The notes: generated by a model not told the origin, from the letters alone. A stretch of 64,000 nucleotides of DNA from Helianthus annuus (GCF_002127325.2 NC_035443.2:27557838-27621837); one strand, 5' to 3'; positions 33,364 through 45,170 are shown, counted from the stretch's first letter. Translations and numbers: made by a program.

Positions 33364-33882
33364 AGGGGGGACACACCTGTCAAATCGACGCACGCATGTT
33401 TCCCTCCTTCGCATCCAAAAACAAGAATGTTAGCGGGCCGTAGGGTAGATCTCCTTTCTAATGGATCGGTCAAGAAGTTCACCAGGGCTTCCTTTTATGC
33501 CGGATCCCTGCCTGCTTAAGGACATCATGAAGCACATCTCGAACTAAATCATGTCGATATTTAAAGTCTGGTAATTCTTTGCAACGAACTGCATGCTCCC
33601 CAAAAGAATCCAAGCAAGCCTTCTGACATACGGGACATGAGTCATCAACCGGGAAAAGAGGTACCATCAGCCGGTACTCGAGGATAACTCGGTATTCCAC
33701 AGCCGACATACATTGTCCTAAACCTTCGATGGGAACAACAGACAGGAAATCCTGAGCAAGGGGGGCTCGCAAACACTCAAACATGGCTCGCTGCCACAGG
33801 GACAAGGCAAACTTCTCTTCAACTGTCTTGACAATTTCACCATATAAGGCATTCGCTGGGATTTTCTGGGCTTTATGAGGAC
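33361..33882 (-). repeat. 522-bp duplicate of the LINE fragment
   Basis: Appears identical to 24916-25437 at an offset of 8,445 bp, including the part encoding the zinc motif and LSLWQ block. The left copy ends GAGGAC at the element D insertion point, whereas this copy runs on into GGTGTC, which looks like the unbroken site. Confidence 0.9.
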
Positions 33883-33959
33883 GGTGTCTTTAATGTAGAA
33901 AGGGAATTCCATTTGTAGATGACCTTGAATTGTTGGTAATGAATCAATATGAGAGTGGG

Positions 33960-34084
33960 AAAACTGTAATGATCCAATTGGCGTTCCAAATACATTCAGG
34001 CTTTTATACAACAAGTAGTTGTGGTAGATTATCTGGGCTAAATGTGAAAATGGTTGCTGCTGGTGCTGAGCATATAGTGGCTAT
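33960..34084 (+). pseudogene. RCC1-like repeat scrap
   Basis: The forward frame ends LSGLNVKMVAAGAEHIVAIV just before an LTR-like sequence. The phrase AAGAEHTVAV is typical of the blade core of RCC1-type beta-propeller proteins such as UVR8-like proteins. Only one blade segment of about 20 residues is clear. Nothing else of such a gene was found. A minus-strand open frame also covers part of the region, so chance resemblance is possible. Confidence 0.35.
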
Positions 34085-34304
34085 TGTTGGTTCAGCCCCA
34101 CTCCACACACTCACGTATTTATGTAGTTTACTGTGTAGTAAGTGAAGAAGCAATATAAATGCAGAAAGAAAAATGAATACTGTTGTATTCGACTGAAAAC
34201 ATGGGTACTCAATTCAATAAAACAAATGGCTTTATATAGCCTTACAAGGTTGAACGTGGGGATAAAAAAAATTAATAAAGTACCTAATGGCACCTAAAGA
34301 ACAG
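34085..34304 (-). repeat. Partial LTR-like sequence, antisense
   Basis: The plus strand begins TGTTGGTTCAGCCCC, as an LTR end would read in reverse. A minus-strand TATA-like GGCTATATAAAGCC lies near 34230. No partner LTR was identified. Confidence 0.3.
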
Positions 34305-34625
34305 GTTTTTTTTTTTTTTTGAATAGCAAATGGGACTTTATTCCAACCAAAAAAACCGAAAACTCCCAGCTAGGAGCTAGGAACTGAGAGCCAACGATTG
34401 TCAATACAGAAAGGGAAAAGGAAACAAAACAAAATTACATCAAAAGTATTATACAATAAAATTGAAATCTCACCATTGTTGTTGCGAAATAGCTTTGAAT
34501 CTTGATCTTTCTTTCACATATTGGTATGATTCTTCCTTTATAACTTCTATCACATTTTGGATTACGCCCGTTTTGCCTTTGAACAGGTACAAAGGAATTC
34601 TTCTACCATTGTGCACCTTGTAACT
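34305..34625 (-). mobile_element. L1-type LINE 3' end
   Basis: A T run of 14 (34306-34319) is the poly(A) tail on the minus strand. Upstream on that strand is a frame ending RFKAISQQQW then stop, resembling the tail of plant L1 reverse transcriptase ORFs. It is truncated at its 5' side near 34625. Confidence 0.5.
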
Positions 34626-34669
34626 CGGTCAATGATTATACTAATTCTAAATAAATTAATTATTAACTA

Positions 34670-37211
34670 TGTGACACTTGGGCTTCCCGCACATCTCACT
34701 CCGTATTGTTAATCCTACGATGTAATGAGGTTAATTAATAATAATGATTTTAACACAAAATGCTTTATTAATTTAATTATCTATATATGTGTATGTATGT
34801 TTTACGGCCATTATAACAAATGAAACTAATAATTCTAGCCGCACAATCACTTGATCTTTTGGGCCACTCTTTAGTCGCACACCCTAACAAGTATAAAGAC
34901 CGCACAAACCACTTCCCTGTCCCAAGATTCAGGCCCAACATCCACCGGTTGCCCTAGTTGGTCGCACAATCATGAAGGAGGGAGAGCACACTTAGGTGTG
35001 CGACATTCCCTTGAGGAGATTATAAAATCACACAATCAGCCGACAATCAAGGTTTTGTTGGCAGAAATCATTGAGCATCAAATCCCTAGAAACATTCCCT
35101 TATCCCCCCCCCCTCTCTAACCATTCTCTCTATAAAAACCCTGTAACACACCCCCATTTCTTGAGTATCTCCGGCAGCTCACTCAGATCATTTCGATGGC
35201 AGCTCACGTATCTTCTACTCGGAATTCCGTTTCCTTTATTCAGCTTACACCCTGTTACGTCTCCGAATCCAGGTTAGAATGTTATCACTACTAAGTGTTG
35301 TGCTTGATGATGTTCCAATGCTTTATGGTTTGAATCATGGCATGGTGGTTAGTAGCAACAGAATGTAGCATCATTGTTTGAGCTCTACTAATTACTTTAC
35401 ATGGATGAGCATGAGAAAATAAATAAGTCTATCAATGATAGAAATCGATACAGTGTCTTGGTTAGAAACATGTTAGAAGGTTCCTAGATGATTGATAGAT
35501 AATAAGATAAGTAAAAGTATGCTAATTGTTTGGTCAGTGTCCGTGTGTACAGATGCTTTCTTTTGGAAAGATAATGATGATCCCTGTTGACGGTTTTAAG
35601 TGATAAAGATGATGATGATCCATGCTAATTGTTTTCATCGAAATAGATACTTGAATGATGCTCTGAATGATTGAATGACCGATGAATTGTGATATGTGTT
35701 TGAGAATGAATCATGGTTGAATTAAAACATACAGTGCACTTATGTACTACCTGAGCAGCTTACCGTACAACTTAATATAGCACCCCGCACACTCCAAAAG
35801 CCACCTAAAACCTGATGTACAAGCGGCAGAAGCACGATGTACAAACCAACATTGCACGGCTGCACATAGGGGCCACACACTCCCGTAGCCGCACACCAAG
35901 ATTTCAAGTCACACACTTGTATATGGACGCACAATCCACTATTGGATCACATGTGTTTGGGCTGAAGGTTCTCTTTGTGGACTAATGATTTAACTGGACT
36001 GAACTCTTCTTGTGGACTGATTTAAGCCACACACCGTTGCACTTAGACACTTCAGGACCAGGCCGTACACTTTAAAACTTGTCGCACACTTCCTAATAGG
36101 CCATGAGTCCACTTGGGCCGCACACTTGAATGCCCATATAATAGACGGATTACATTGCTGTTCTAATTACCTTATGAATAAGTTTCCTGTATGGCCCAAT
36201 TATTGTAAAGAGATATGTAAGGATATACCTTGTGTTACACTGTAATTCACAACAGATTGCAATATGAATCTATAATAGTATATCTAGGATATAATATGAT
36301 GCATGAAAGCCTTGTGTGCTACTTGATTTGTGGTGTGTATCAATACGTGAAATGCTTGAATACGAATCTAATTAGACGTGGTAACTATATTAGGGCGCGA
36401 TTGACCAAAGTCGTTGTAACAATTAAACCATCTGCCGAGCAAACTAAGGGGAGTTCACACACACTAAAAGCATGCGTCCCGGGGGGACATGGACGAACTA
36501 CTATCCTTGGGAAGGATACTATTTATAAATCATGTCTTAGTAAACTAAACAAAACCCTATCATGAAGTCCCCACTTACAATACCGATTAGTCGCCGAGGG
36601 CGAATGGGATATTAGTTCATAACGCTATTAGGTTTGACAAACCTCACACCGTGACCGGGGGGATCGGACGTGAACTACTAGGCCTTGCAACTTGGTCAAT
36701 GATGATAGACATTGACTTGGGGCACAACAACACAATGTCACCAGTATTCAGTATCTACAGTTTAGTGAGCTTACAGATGGGGTAGCTCCCCATAACGTGA
36801 TTATAAATACTTTATCTAAACAATTTACGTTTTAAAAATTAAAACTGGATAACCTGTGAACTCGCCAACTTTATGTTGACACCCTACTGCATGCTTTGCA
36901 GGTAATCAGTGACGGCAGGAGCTTGCAGCTTGAGGAGTGTAGTGGTCGCATTAACCCGTGTTGGGTTTTAAATAAATTTAAATTTTGAACTTTGTGATTG
37001 AACTATTAACCCGCTTGAGGAGTGTAGTGGTCACTAATTCCTTTAAACGTTGTTTTAAACTTAAGACTTAGATGTGGACTTTAGTAGTCGCTAATCATAT
37101 TTTGATAAATTGCTTTATTACTATGATTGTTCAATATGATTGGTGGCTGGATCCTGGTCAGTCACACGCCTCGCAATAATACTCCGCACGTGGAAAATTG
37201 AGGGTGTGACA
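34670..37211 (+). mobile_element. Gypsy solo LTR
   Basis: A 2,542-bp sequence starting TGTGACAC and ending GTGTGACA is flanked by the perfect duplication AACTA (34665-34669 and 37212-37216). It is related over its 3' half to the element D LTR. No second LTR or interior is present, so it is the product of LTR-LTR recombination. Transcription signals include TCTATAAAAACC near 35130. It carries about 17 GCCGCACAC-like words. Confidence 0.9.
34838..36135. repeat. GCCGCACAC motif clusters in the solo LTR
   Basis: Copies and variants (AGCCGCACA, AGTCGCACAC, GACCGCACA, GTCGCACACTT, GGCCGCACACTT) lie in two blocks, 34838-35035 and 35778-36135, with one inverted copy GTGTGCGAC near 34997. Confidence 0.75.
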
Positions 37212-37216
37212 AACTA

Positions 37217-37758
37217 TTATATAAACACCAAAATATAAATAAACAAATGCTTTTAGTCTTCAACTTCCAGCCATGCATTCTTCAGGTGAAGACTCAATTT
37301 GTGTTTATTCCATGCAATGAAAATTAACTTCAAAACAATCTACGACGATCGGCTAACGCCCAAACCCGAGTGACCCGCGAACAAACCGAATAACACAACA
37401 ATAACTGATGATGGAAACTAGAGCTTTACGTTTGGGATGCAACGAAATTTAGTTTTTTCAATCGGGTGGTGCCCTGGCTTTATGTTACCCTTGTGATAAC
37501 TGGCACAAAACCGGTAATTTCCGTACTACTTTATTAATTAATTATTATTTGCAATTATGTGCTTAAACGTCAACATTATGTGTTTTTGCTTGCTTTACAT
37601 ATGAATTCATGCACGTTTTATACTTCAAATATTGCATTGTGCAATATCATTAGGCGTTGCGTCAGAAAAACTAGCAAACTCACCGGTAAGACAAGCTGTG
37701 TCAGCATTTCTGCAGAACACAATCAGACAATAGATTTAGGGCCTAGGAGTAGGCTCAG
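37217..37758. other. Piece 1 of an older interrupted sequence
   Basis: Non-coding. If elements with clear target duplications are removed, this joins 45171-47108, 50273-50432, 55207-56504 and 59377-59640. A possible LTR head TGATAACTGGCAC lies at 37494. Confidence 0.4.
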
Positions 37759-39935
37759 TGATGTGCACAAAATGCAACATATAAATTACATCAATTGTGG
37801 CATAAAACTAACTCTTTTTTAGTACTAATGTTGGAAAAAGTGTGTTTTTGTCTTCCTTTTGTATTTTCAGGATTAAATGAGCTTAAATAAACAAAAGAAG
37901 CAAAAAGGCAGCTAAATCTAACACAAATACAAGAAAAGGAACAAATGTGGCATGTCAGACCCCCTGACAGCATCTTCCCAAGCAAAACAAGAGAACAGAA
38001 AGCTGAACACGCCCCGTGCTCAGTGAGCACGGGGGCGTGCCCAAGTGTCAGCAGAAAAGACAAAGTTGTAGAAGCTTCCATCGCCCACCACAGGGTCGTG
38101 CTCAGCGGACACGGGGCCGTGGTCAACTATAAGATTCGCGAAATACAGGAAAATCTTGATAGTACAGATATGCTTCTGCACACGGGGTCGTGCTCAGCGG
38201 ACACGGGGGCGTGGTCAACTAATGCAGACAAACTGCAATTAATGAAGAAAGAGAGAAGGAGGGACACGGGGCCGTGCCCGAGCTTCTGTTCAGCCTATAA
38301 ATAGGAGTGCTTGGTTCACTTGCAACTTATCCCTTGGCACACCACCTCTCTCACTTGCAACTTATCCCTTGGCACACCACCTCTCTCACACTTCATCCAC
38401 CACCCATCACCACCACAACACCATCATCCACCACCATCATCCATTGTCCATCATAGAGTGTGTGAGTCGTCTCGGGATCCAAGATTGATCGTAAGAGTTC
38501 TTGACAATCAAAGGCATGGTTGTAAAACAAGGTTTCCAAGGCCGAGTACTCCCCGAGTAGTCGCTACAAGTTAGGCTGCCGAGGCGACTTTCTTTGACTC
38601 CGCCTAATTACTCGGAATCAGTCAAACGCGGTCAACCGAGGCCAAAATTGTATCTAGTAGGTCAACTTGGGCCGAGTTTGACTTTAAAAATAATAAAACA
38701 TAATTTCTATGCCTATCATATTAAAGAATGAATATTATTTTCACGTATTTTGTTATAGATATTAGTAAATTTATGTTATTTGACATGTATTTAATTTCCA
38801 AAAACTAATTTCTTTATAATTTACCATGTCCGAGTACTCGCCGAGTACTCTCCGCCTAGGCCGAGTACTCTCAACTCCCCGGTCGACCGACTAGGGAGCG
38901 CCTAGCGACTTTTGCAACCATGATCAAAGGTCATGTTTGCCTAAGTCTCTTACATCACTTGGTGAAGACAAGTGTTTAGTGTAATACTTTTTATTTTTAA
39001 TTTTTTGCACTTTTTAATTGGTTTTGTATTAATGACTTTAATAACTAGTTTCTTATGTTGAAGGTGATTCTTCCTTATTGTTTGTCCGTGGTGTCTTGTC
39101 ATTATTTTACTGTCTATATAAAATAAAAGATTTTCACCATTCATATCTCCACGCTCTATATGAAGGTATGTTGGCTACCTGGTCGGGGGTTAAGGGAACG
39201 GTTTGGTAAGAGTATAGATCCTGCAAAAGACATGGGTCAAATTTAGTAGGACCTCCTTCAATACCCACCGGTATTGGATGGCGGGGGTTCAAATTCTTTG
39301 ATCCCCTCATAAGTTAAACTACTATTAAAACTTTAACCCGGCTACTTAGGACTGTATCCCTGCTGACTCAGACTACTTAGCCGAGGGTAATGTCGCCTTC
39401 AAAAGAGGGGCCTACCACATTATGCATTAATAACTTAATTAATTATCTTTCAATAATCCGACCCTTTAGGATTGTATCCTTGCTGACTCAAACTACTGGG
39501 TTGAGGGTAACGTCACCTTCAAAAGAGGGGCATACTACAATAACTAAGATAATCTCTTAAACAAATGCAAAAGTGCGAAAATAATCAAAGTTTACACTAC
39601 ACACGAGTCGGATCCAAGTGATTCATCTTGTCTATCTGTTTTTACTTTTATTTTATTTTCAGCATTTTAGTTAGTTTTATTTTTCTAGTTTTAAAACCTT
39701 TTTCCAACATTTTGATTTGATTAGACGTTGAGGATAAACCGGTACTAAAAGCTCTTGTGTCCTTGGACGACCTCGGTATCTTACCAACACTATACTACGT
39801 CCACGATGGGTGCACTTGCCCATATGTGTGTTTAGTGTTAGTGAATATCGTGTTTATAAATTTATAACTTCGCTAAAAAATTGTAAAAAGGGCTTAAAAT
39901 ATATACCTAAAACATATACACACTGACACGCATCA
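37759..39935 (+). repeat. 5' LTR of element E
   Basis: 2,177 bp, including a MITE at 38515-38922. Relative to the 3' LTR it has a tandem copy of a 35-bp stretch (ACTTGCAACTTATCCCTTGG and onward, 38318-38388), lacks about 18 bp near 39210 and has seven motif copies instead of eight. A TATA box, CCTATAAATA, is near 38296. Confidence 0.9.
38515..38922. mobile_element. hAT MITE inside the 5' LTR of element E
   Basis: A 408-bp insertion is flanked by a perfect 8-bp duplication ATCAAAGG (38507-38514 and 38923-38930). Termini are CATGGTTGTAAAA and, inverted, CATGGTTGCAAAA. Subterminal CCGAGTACTC words repeat near both ends. It is absent from the 3' LTR, so it inserted after element E. Confidence 0.92.
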
Positions 39936-39941
39936 AGTTTT

Positions 39942-39959
39942 TGGCGCCGTTGCCGGGGA
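39942..39959 (+). promoter_or_regulatory. Primer binding site of element E
   Basis: TGGCGCCGTTGCCGGGGA, 6 bp after the LTR, is the usual site in Athila/Tat-type plant Gypsy elements. Confidence 0.85.
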
Positions 39960-40074
39960 CACAAGGATTTTAAGAAAGCTTAAAATCGACGGCCTAATCA
40001 GTTTTCAAAACTTTTTCAAAACGCGCGCACATTTTTCTGCATTTTAGTTTAGTTTTGCATTTACAGTAGCCTGA

Positions 40075-40265
40075 ACACGGGGCCGTGTTCATTGAACACG
40101 AGGCCGTGCTGCATATTTTTCATAAAACACCCAGATACAGAGTCTGAACACGGGGCCGTGCTCGCTGAACACGCCCCCGTGCTCAACAAGACCAGTAACT
40201 TTTAATTAAACGCCCAGATACAGACCCTGAACACGGGCCGTGTCCACTGAACACGGGGCCGTGTC
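40075..40265 (+). repeat. CACGGGGCCGTG dyads in leader of element E
   Basis: Three pairs of CTGAACACGGGGCCGTG-like words, about 20 bp apart within a pair; one pair holds the complementary form ACACGCCCCCGTG. Further pairs lie at 38008-38215, 41826-42005 and 43652-43960. Confidence 0.9.
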
Positions 40266-40327
40266 CAGCCTTTGTTCCCGTTTTAATTTATGTTTTCTGG
40301 TCCCGAGACTCTGTTGTGGTCTGCTGA

Positions 40328-40891
40328 GTGATTCTTATGGATCAATACTCAGGAGGCTACAACTACACCTATGAGGAGGATGATTATAGGAGAGATTATT
40401 GCACTAATTATGGTAACCCGCGCTCGGTTCAATATTACAACTCATCTCAACTATCCACTTCACACAACTACTATGAGGAGCCCAGGTACGAGCCATCAAC
40501 TTCATACACATCCTATGAAGACCAAAGGTATGAACCTTCTCCCTCATACTCATATTTTGATGAACCAAGGTATGAGCCTTCATACTTATACTTTGAGGAA
40601 CCAAGATATGAGCCACCACCTTCATATTCTTATTATGAGGAACCATGGCGTGAACAACCCACCTCTTATGAGTCCTATGAAGAACAAAATTACGACCCTT
40701 ATCCGTCATATACTTACAATGAGGAACAATGGTATGAACCATCTACTTCATATGAGTACTATGAGGAGCCAAGGATCGAACAACCGGATTCAAGCTTTGA
40801 GGATCCCGATCCTTTCTCTATCGAGCGATACATAAAGGAATCTCGCGCAAGGGAAGAAGAGTCCCGCGCAAGAGAAGAATTAAATAAATAA
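40328..40891 (+). CDS. Element E Tyr/Glu/Pro-rich repeat protein (gag N-terminal region)
   Basis: A 187-residue frame starts shortly after the leader array; ATG at 40328 or the in-frame ATG at 40337 could be used. Residues about 45-150 are eight or so imperfect units of YEEPRYEPSTSY, 11-14 residues long, with aromatic and acidic residues in register. The C-terminus is charged (ESRAREEESRAREE duplicated). I do not know its function. Its place between primer site and protease suggests a gag or gag-linked product; the repetitive aromatic composition suggests a disordered, self-associating protein. It stops at 40889-40891, and no capsid or zinc-knuckle domain follows. Confidence 0.6.
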   Translation: MILMDQYSGGYNYTYEEDDYRRDYCTNYGNPRSVQYYNSSQLSTSHNYYEEPRYEPSTSYTSYEDQRYEPSPSYSYFDEPRYEPSYLYFEEPRYEPPPSYSYYEEPWREQPTSYESYEEQNYDPYPSYTYNEEQWYEPSTSYEYYEEPRIEQPDSSFEDPDPFSIERYIKESRAREEESRAREELNK

Positions 40892-41019
40892 ACGATAGTT
40901 GAAGAGTTAAAAATGGAAGAACAAATAAGTGAAAACCGACACATGAGTTAAACAACGAAAGAGGTGAGGCCGATAACGTTAAAATTCAAGAAGAGTCTAA
41001 TTTTGAAAAAAGTAATCTC

Positions 41020-41674
41020 TTGTCACCTTCTTTTGAAAATCATTGTTTAGTACCCACTCATGCTAAGTTTTTAAAAGAGTTAAACACTAACACTAAAATT
41101 GACGAAACGGTAAGCGTTAAGTTAACTAACGATCAAACTTCACTAATAAAAGAAGACCCTTTTGAAATCAACATTACACCGGTTCCATGTTTTTTTTCAA
41201 AATTCATTTATTAGTAATGTTACAATTGATAAAGATCTTTGTGTTAACATAATGCCCAACTACATTTTCGAAAAATTAAGTATTAGTGATTTTTCTCCAC
41301 ATCAAATACCCATTTTTCTATCTAATCGGAAAGTAATAAAGTCACTCGGTGTAGTTGAGGATGTCTTGGTCCAAACAAATCAAATGGTAATCCCAACTGA
41401 CTTTGTCATCCTCGATGACGCTCCTCTAGTGTTGGGACGACCTTTTGTAAAAACCCACGAAGCTTTGAAAAACCGGAAGTACAATAATCTATCCATTCAA
41501 TTAGGGGCATTTAAAAAAAGTGTCGATCTTGAGCGATCAATGAAATATCCAATCGGCAATGACGACCCCCTAATTGAAGATGAGCCAGAACCACCCGATA
41601 AGGTGGGTCTAGCCAAGGACCCTTATAAACGTGGCGCACCACGGAGGCATTCCGCGGAACTATCCTTAGTTTAA
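41020..41674 (+). pseudogene. Element E aspartic protease remnant
   Basis: The first frame (to 41214) runs to ITPVPCFFSKF, then a shift near a T run (about 41190) leads to NVTIDKDLCVNIMPNYIFEKLSI, followed by DFVILDDAPLVLGRPFVKTHEAL. The block NIMP.-.FEKL then ILGRPF is the standard retropepsin-like domain of Athila/Tat Gypsy elements. The catalytic D-x-G-A segment is damaged (DLC-VNIMP). The protein ends at 41674 and no reverse transcriptase follows. Confidence 0.7.
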
Positions 41675-43406
41675 TGTAGATTAACTTTTATATTTTCTAG
41701 TTTAGTTTTAATTTTCAGGAATAAAACACACTCGGGATGGTGAAGGATACTAAGAGAAGCTTGAACCAACAATCCATGCACAAAAACAGAGTCTCCTGAC
41801 AATTTTTCTTCATTACAGCAAGTTCAGCACGGGGTCGTGCTCACCCCAACACGCCCCGTGCCCGAGGTTCTGCAGAAAATACCAGTTCAGGTAACTGGAC
41901 ACGGGGCCGTGCTCACTGAACACGCCCCCGTGCCCAGCCTTCTGTTTAAATTTGATACTGGTAGTCTGACCACGGGGCCGTGCTCAGCCAACACCACCCC
42001 ATGTTCAGCTACCCAGTAACATAAAATCTTGTTTTTAACCCACTTTTACACATTTTAATCAACCGAAAAACTTATTTTTGGGACATATTGAGGACAATAT
42101 GTAATTTAAGTGTGGGGGGATGCTAAAACCTTGAATTTTGCAAGTCCTAATTACAAGCCTTACACAAAACTCTATTGGAACCAATAATCACCCCAAATTT
42201 TTTTCAAAAACTTTTTTTTTTACTTGTCTTGGTTTAATTTGGGAATTACAAGTTCTAAAAAGGTTATATTTTTACAAATTTACAACCGATAGCGTCGTGA
42301 TAAAAAGAACCAACATAAGAAATTTATGAAACGGCATGACAAACCTAGTTAAAATTTGATTATATATACTTGATCACATAAAAACTCATTCCCACAAAAG
42401 TGAGTTTTGAGCCTTTATTGAGCATACAAATACATATCTTTCAACTAAATGCTCATTTTTCGTTTCTTGTATGAATAGCCGCTTGGTTTCTTACGACTCT
42501 AGAACTTGCCATGACGATACATTCCCGGTCCTTACCAACTTAAACTCAAGTAAGTAAATGATGGAGGCATTAGGACTAACCCTTTTTCTTTCAACACCAT
42601 TATTTTTCTTTTTTTTTTACCACCTACCCAAAATTCCCCTAGTTAACCCCTTTGAGCCTAAACATTTTCATTTCTTAACCCACAAAATAAACACCCTTTT
42701 ACCCACCAAAACCCTTTTTCATTTTAAACCCTTTATTTTAGTAAAAGGCTCGGTTTTTCATGTGACATTCCTTATCAAAAAAAAAAAAAAGAGAAACAAA
42801 AAAAAAAAGCGAGAGAGAATTTTGCAATAACCAAACAAGTTCCTGAAAAAAATCTTGTTTGAATATGCTTAGTTTGAATAAATGTCAAAAAAAAGAGGAT
42901 TCACGACAACCGACGCTTTTTACGCTTTTAGCCCTTTTTACTAACCACTAACCCAACCACCTACCTTTAACCCAAGCCTAACCCTTTCACCCAAAAGTCC
43001 TCTTGATATTTACAAAGCTATATAGTTAAAAAGGATGAGGATTGATTGCTTGGCAAACATATGGTAGGAGTATGTTCCATGCCGCTCTCGAGTGATTCAC
43101 TAAAATTACACCTTCGGCCGAGTGTTGAGTGATCCCCCGTGAGGTATGTGAACTTGTATATAAATAGAATTTTAAAAGGGCATGTTATGCCTTAATAAGT
43201 AATTTATCTTATGAAACGTTTTTAATAAATCATGACGAATAGGATTGTAAATAAATAAAAATAAAACTCAATAACGAATCTTGGAAATCCCGACACTCTA
43301 TGACAAGCCCAAAACCTTCTCTTCTACCCATTCCATTTGGGAGTGTAAAGCCACATTATAAAGAGTTTTGCTTGAGGACAACCAAAGATTCACGTGTGGG
43401 GGTATT
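41675..43406 (+). other. Element E 3' non-coding interior and purine tract
   Basis: It contains three motif dyads (41826-42005), the phrase AATTTAAGTGTGGGGGGA near 42100 that is common in this Gypsy branch, and long A and T runs. It ends in GTGTGGGGGTATT directly before the 3' LTR. No coding domain was found. Confidence 0.6.
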
Positions 43407-45170
43407 TGATGTGCACAAAATGCAACATATAAATTACATCAATTGTGGCATAAAACTAACCCTTTTTTAGTACTAATGTTGGAAAAAGTGTGTTTTTGTC
43501 TTCCTTTTGTATTTTTAGGATTAAATGAGCTCAAATAAACAAAAGAAGCAAAAAGGCAGCTAAATCTAACACAAATACAAGAAAAGGAACAAACGTGGCA
43601 CGCCCGACCCCCTCACAACATCTTCCCAAGCAAAACAAGAGAACAGAAGGCTGAACACGCCCCGTGCTCAGTGAGCACAGGGGCGTGCCCAAGTGTCAGC
43701 AGAAAAGACAAAGTTGTAGAAGCTTCCATCGTCCACCACGGGGCCGTGCTCAGCGGACACGGGGCCGTGGTCAACTATAAGATTCGTGAAATCCAGGCAA
43801 ATCTTGATAGTACAGATATGTTTCTGCACACGGGGTCGTGCTCAGCGGACACGGGGGCGTGGTCAATTAATGCAGACAAACTACAACTAATGAAGAAAGA
43901 GAGAAGGATGGACACGGGGCCATGCCCAACGGACACGGGGCCGTGCCCGAGCTTCTGTTCAACCTATAAATAGGAGTGCTTGGTTCACTTGCAACTTATC
44001 CCTTGGCACACCACCTCTCTCACACTTCACCCACCACCCATCACCATCACAACACCATCATCCACCACCATCATCCATTGTCCATCATAGAGTGTGTGAG
44101 TCGTCTTGGGATCCAAGATTGATCGTTAGAGTTCTTGACAATCAAAGGCCATGTTTGTCTAAATCTCTTACATCACTTGGTGAAGACAAGTGTTTAGTGT
44201 AATACTTTTTATTTTTAATCTTTTGCACTTTTTAATTGGTTTTGTATTAATGACTTTAATAACTAGTTTCTTATGTTGAAGGTGATTCTTCCTTATTGTT
44301 TGTCCGTGGTGTCTTGGCATTATTTTACTGTCTATATAAAATAAAAGATTTTCACCATTCATATCTCCACGGTCTATATGGAGGTATGTTGGCTACCTGG
44401 TCGGGGGTTAAGGGAACGGTTTGGTAAGAGTCTTGCCATTGTTCAGTGTATAGATCCTGCAAAGGACTTGGATCAAATTTAGTAGGACCTCCTTCAATAC
44501 CCACCGGTATTGGATGGTGGGGGTCCAAACTCTTTGATCCCCTCATAAGTTAAATTACTATTAAAACTTTAACCCGGCTACTTAAGACTGTATTCCTGCT
44601 GACTCGGACTACTTAGCCGAGGGTAACGTCGCCTTCAAAAGAGGGGCCTACCACATTATGCATTAATAACTTAATTAATTATCTTTCAATAATTCGACCC
44701 TTTTGGATTGTATCCTTGCTGACTCAAACTACTGGGTTGAGGGTAACGTCACCTTTAAAAGAGGGGCCTACTACAATAACTAAGACAATCTCTTAAACAA
44801 GTGCAAAAGTGCGAAAATAATCATAGGTTACACTACACACGAGTCGGATCCAAGTGATTCATCTTGTCTATCTGTTTTTACTTTTATTTTATTTTCAGCA
44901 TTTTAGTTAGTTTTATTTTACTAGTTTTAAAACCTTTTTCTAACATTTTGATTTGATTAGACGTTGAGGATAAACCGGTACTAAAAGCTCTTGTGTCCTT
45001 GGACAACCTCGGTATCTTACCAACACTATACTACGTCCACGATGGGTGCACTTGCCCATATGTGTGTTTAGTGTTAGTGAATATCGTGTTTATAAATTTA
45101 AAACTTGGCTAAAAAGTGTAAAAAGGGCTTAAACTATATACATAAAACATATACACACTGACACGCATCA
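43407..45170 (+). repeat. 3' LTR of element E
   Basis: 1,764 bp, without the MITE, with eight CACGGGGCCGTG-type words as four pairs (43652-43960). Confidence 0.9.

Larger units (their letters stand above)
37759..45170 (+). mobile_element. Non-autonomous Gypsy retrotransposon E (Athila/Tat-type PBS)
   Basis: LTRs 37759-39935 and 43407-45170 start TGATGTGCAC and end ACGCATCA. Flanks CTCAG and CCCAG match at four of five bases. The primer site TGGCGCCGTTGCCGGGGA and the GTGTGGGGGTATT purine tract are typical of the Athila/Tat branch. The interior encodes a Tyr/Glu/Pro repeat protein and a broken protease; reverse transcriptase and integrase are absent. The 5' LTR is longer because it holds a 408-bp hAT MITE. 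Motif CACGGGGCCGTG occurs in both LTRs, the leader and the 3' non-coding part. Confidence 0.9.

Noticed and set aside
37945..38304. 119-codon frame and antisense partner
   Set aside because: Falls in the element E LTR across the CACGGGGCCGTG dyads; open only because of GC-rich repeats.
41837..42019. 60-codon frame
   Set aside because: Translation of motif dyads in the non-coding 3' part of element E.
42558..42830. 90-codon frame with Phe and Lys runs
   Set aside because: Homopolymer-driven; no domain and not in gag-pol order.
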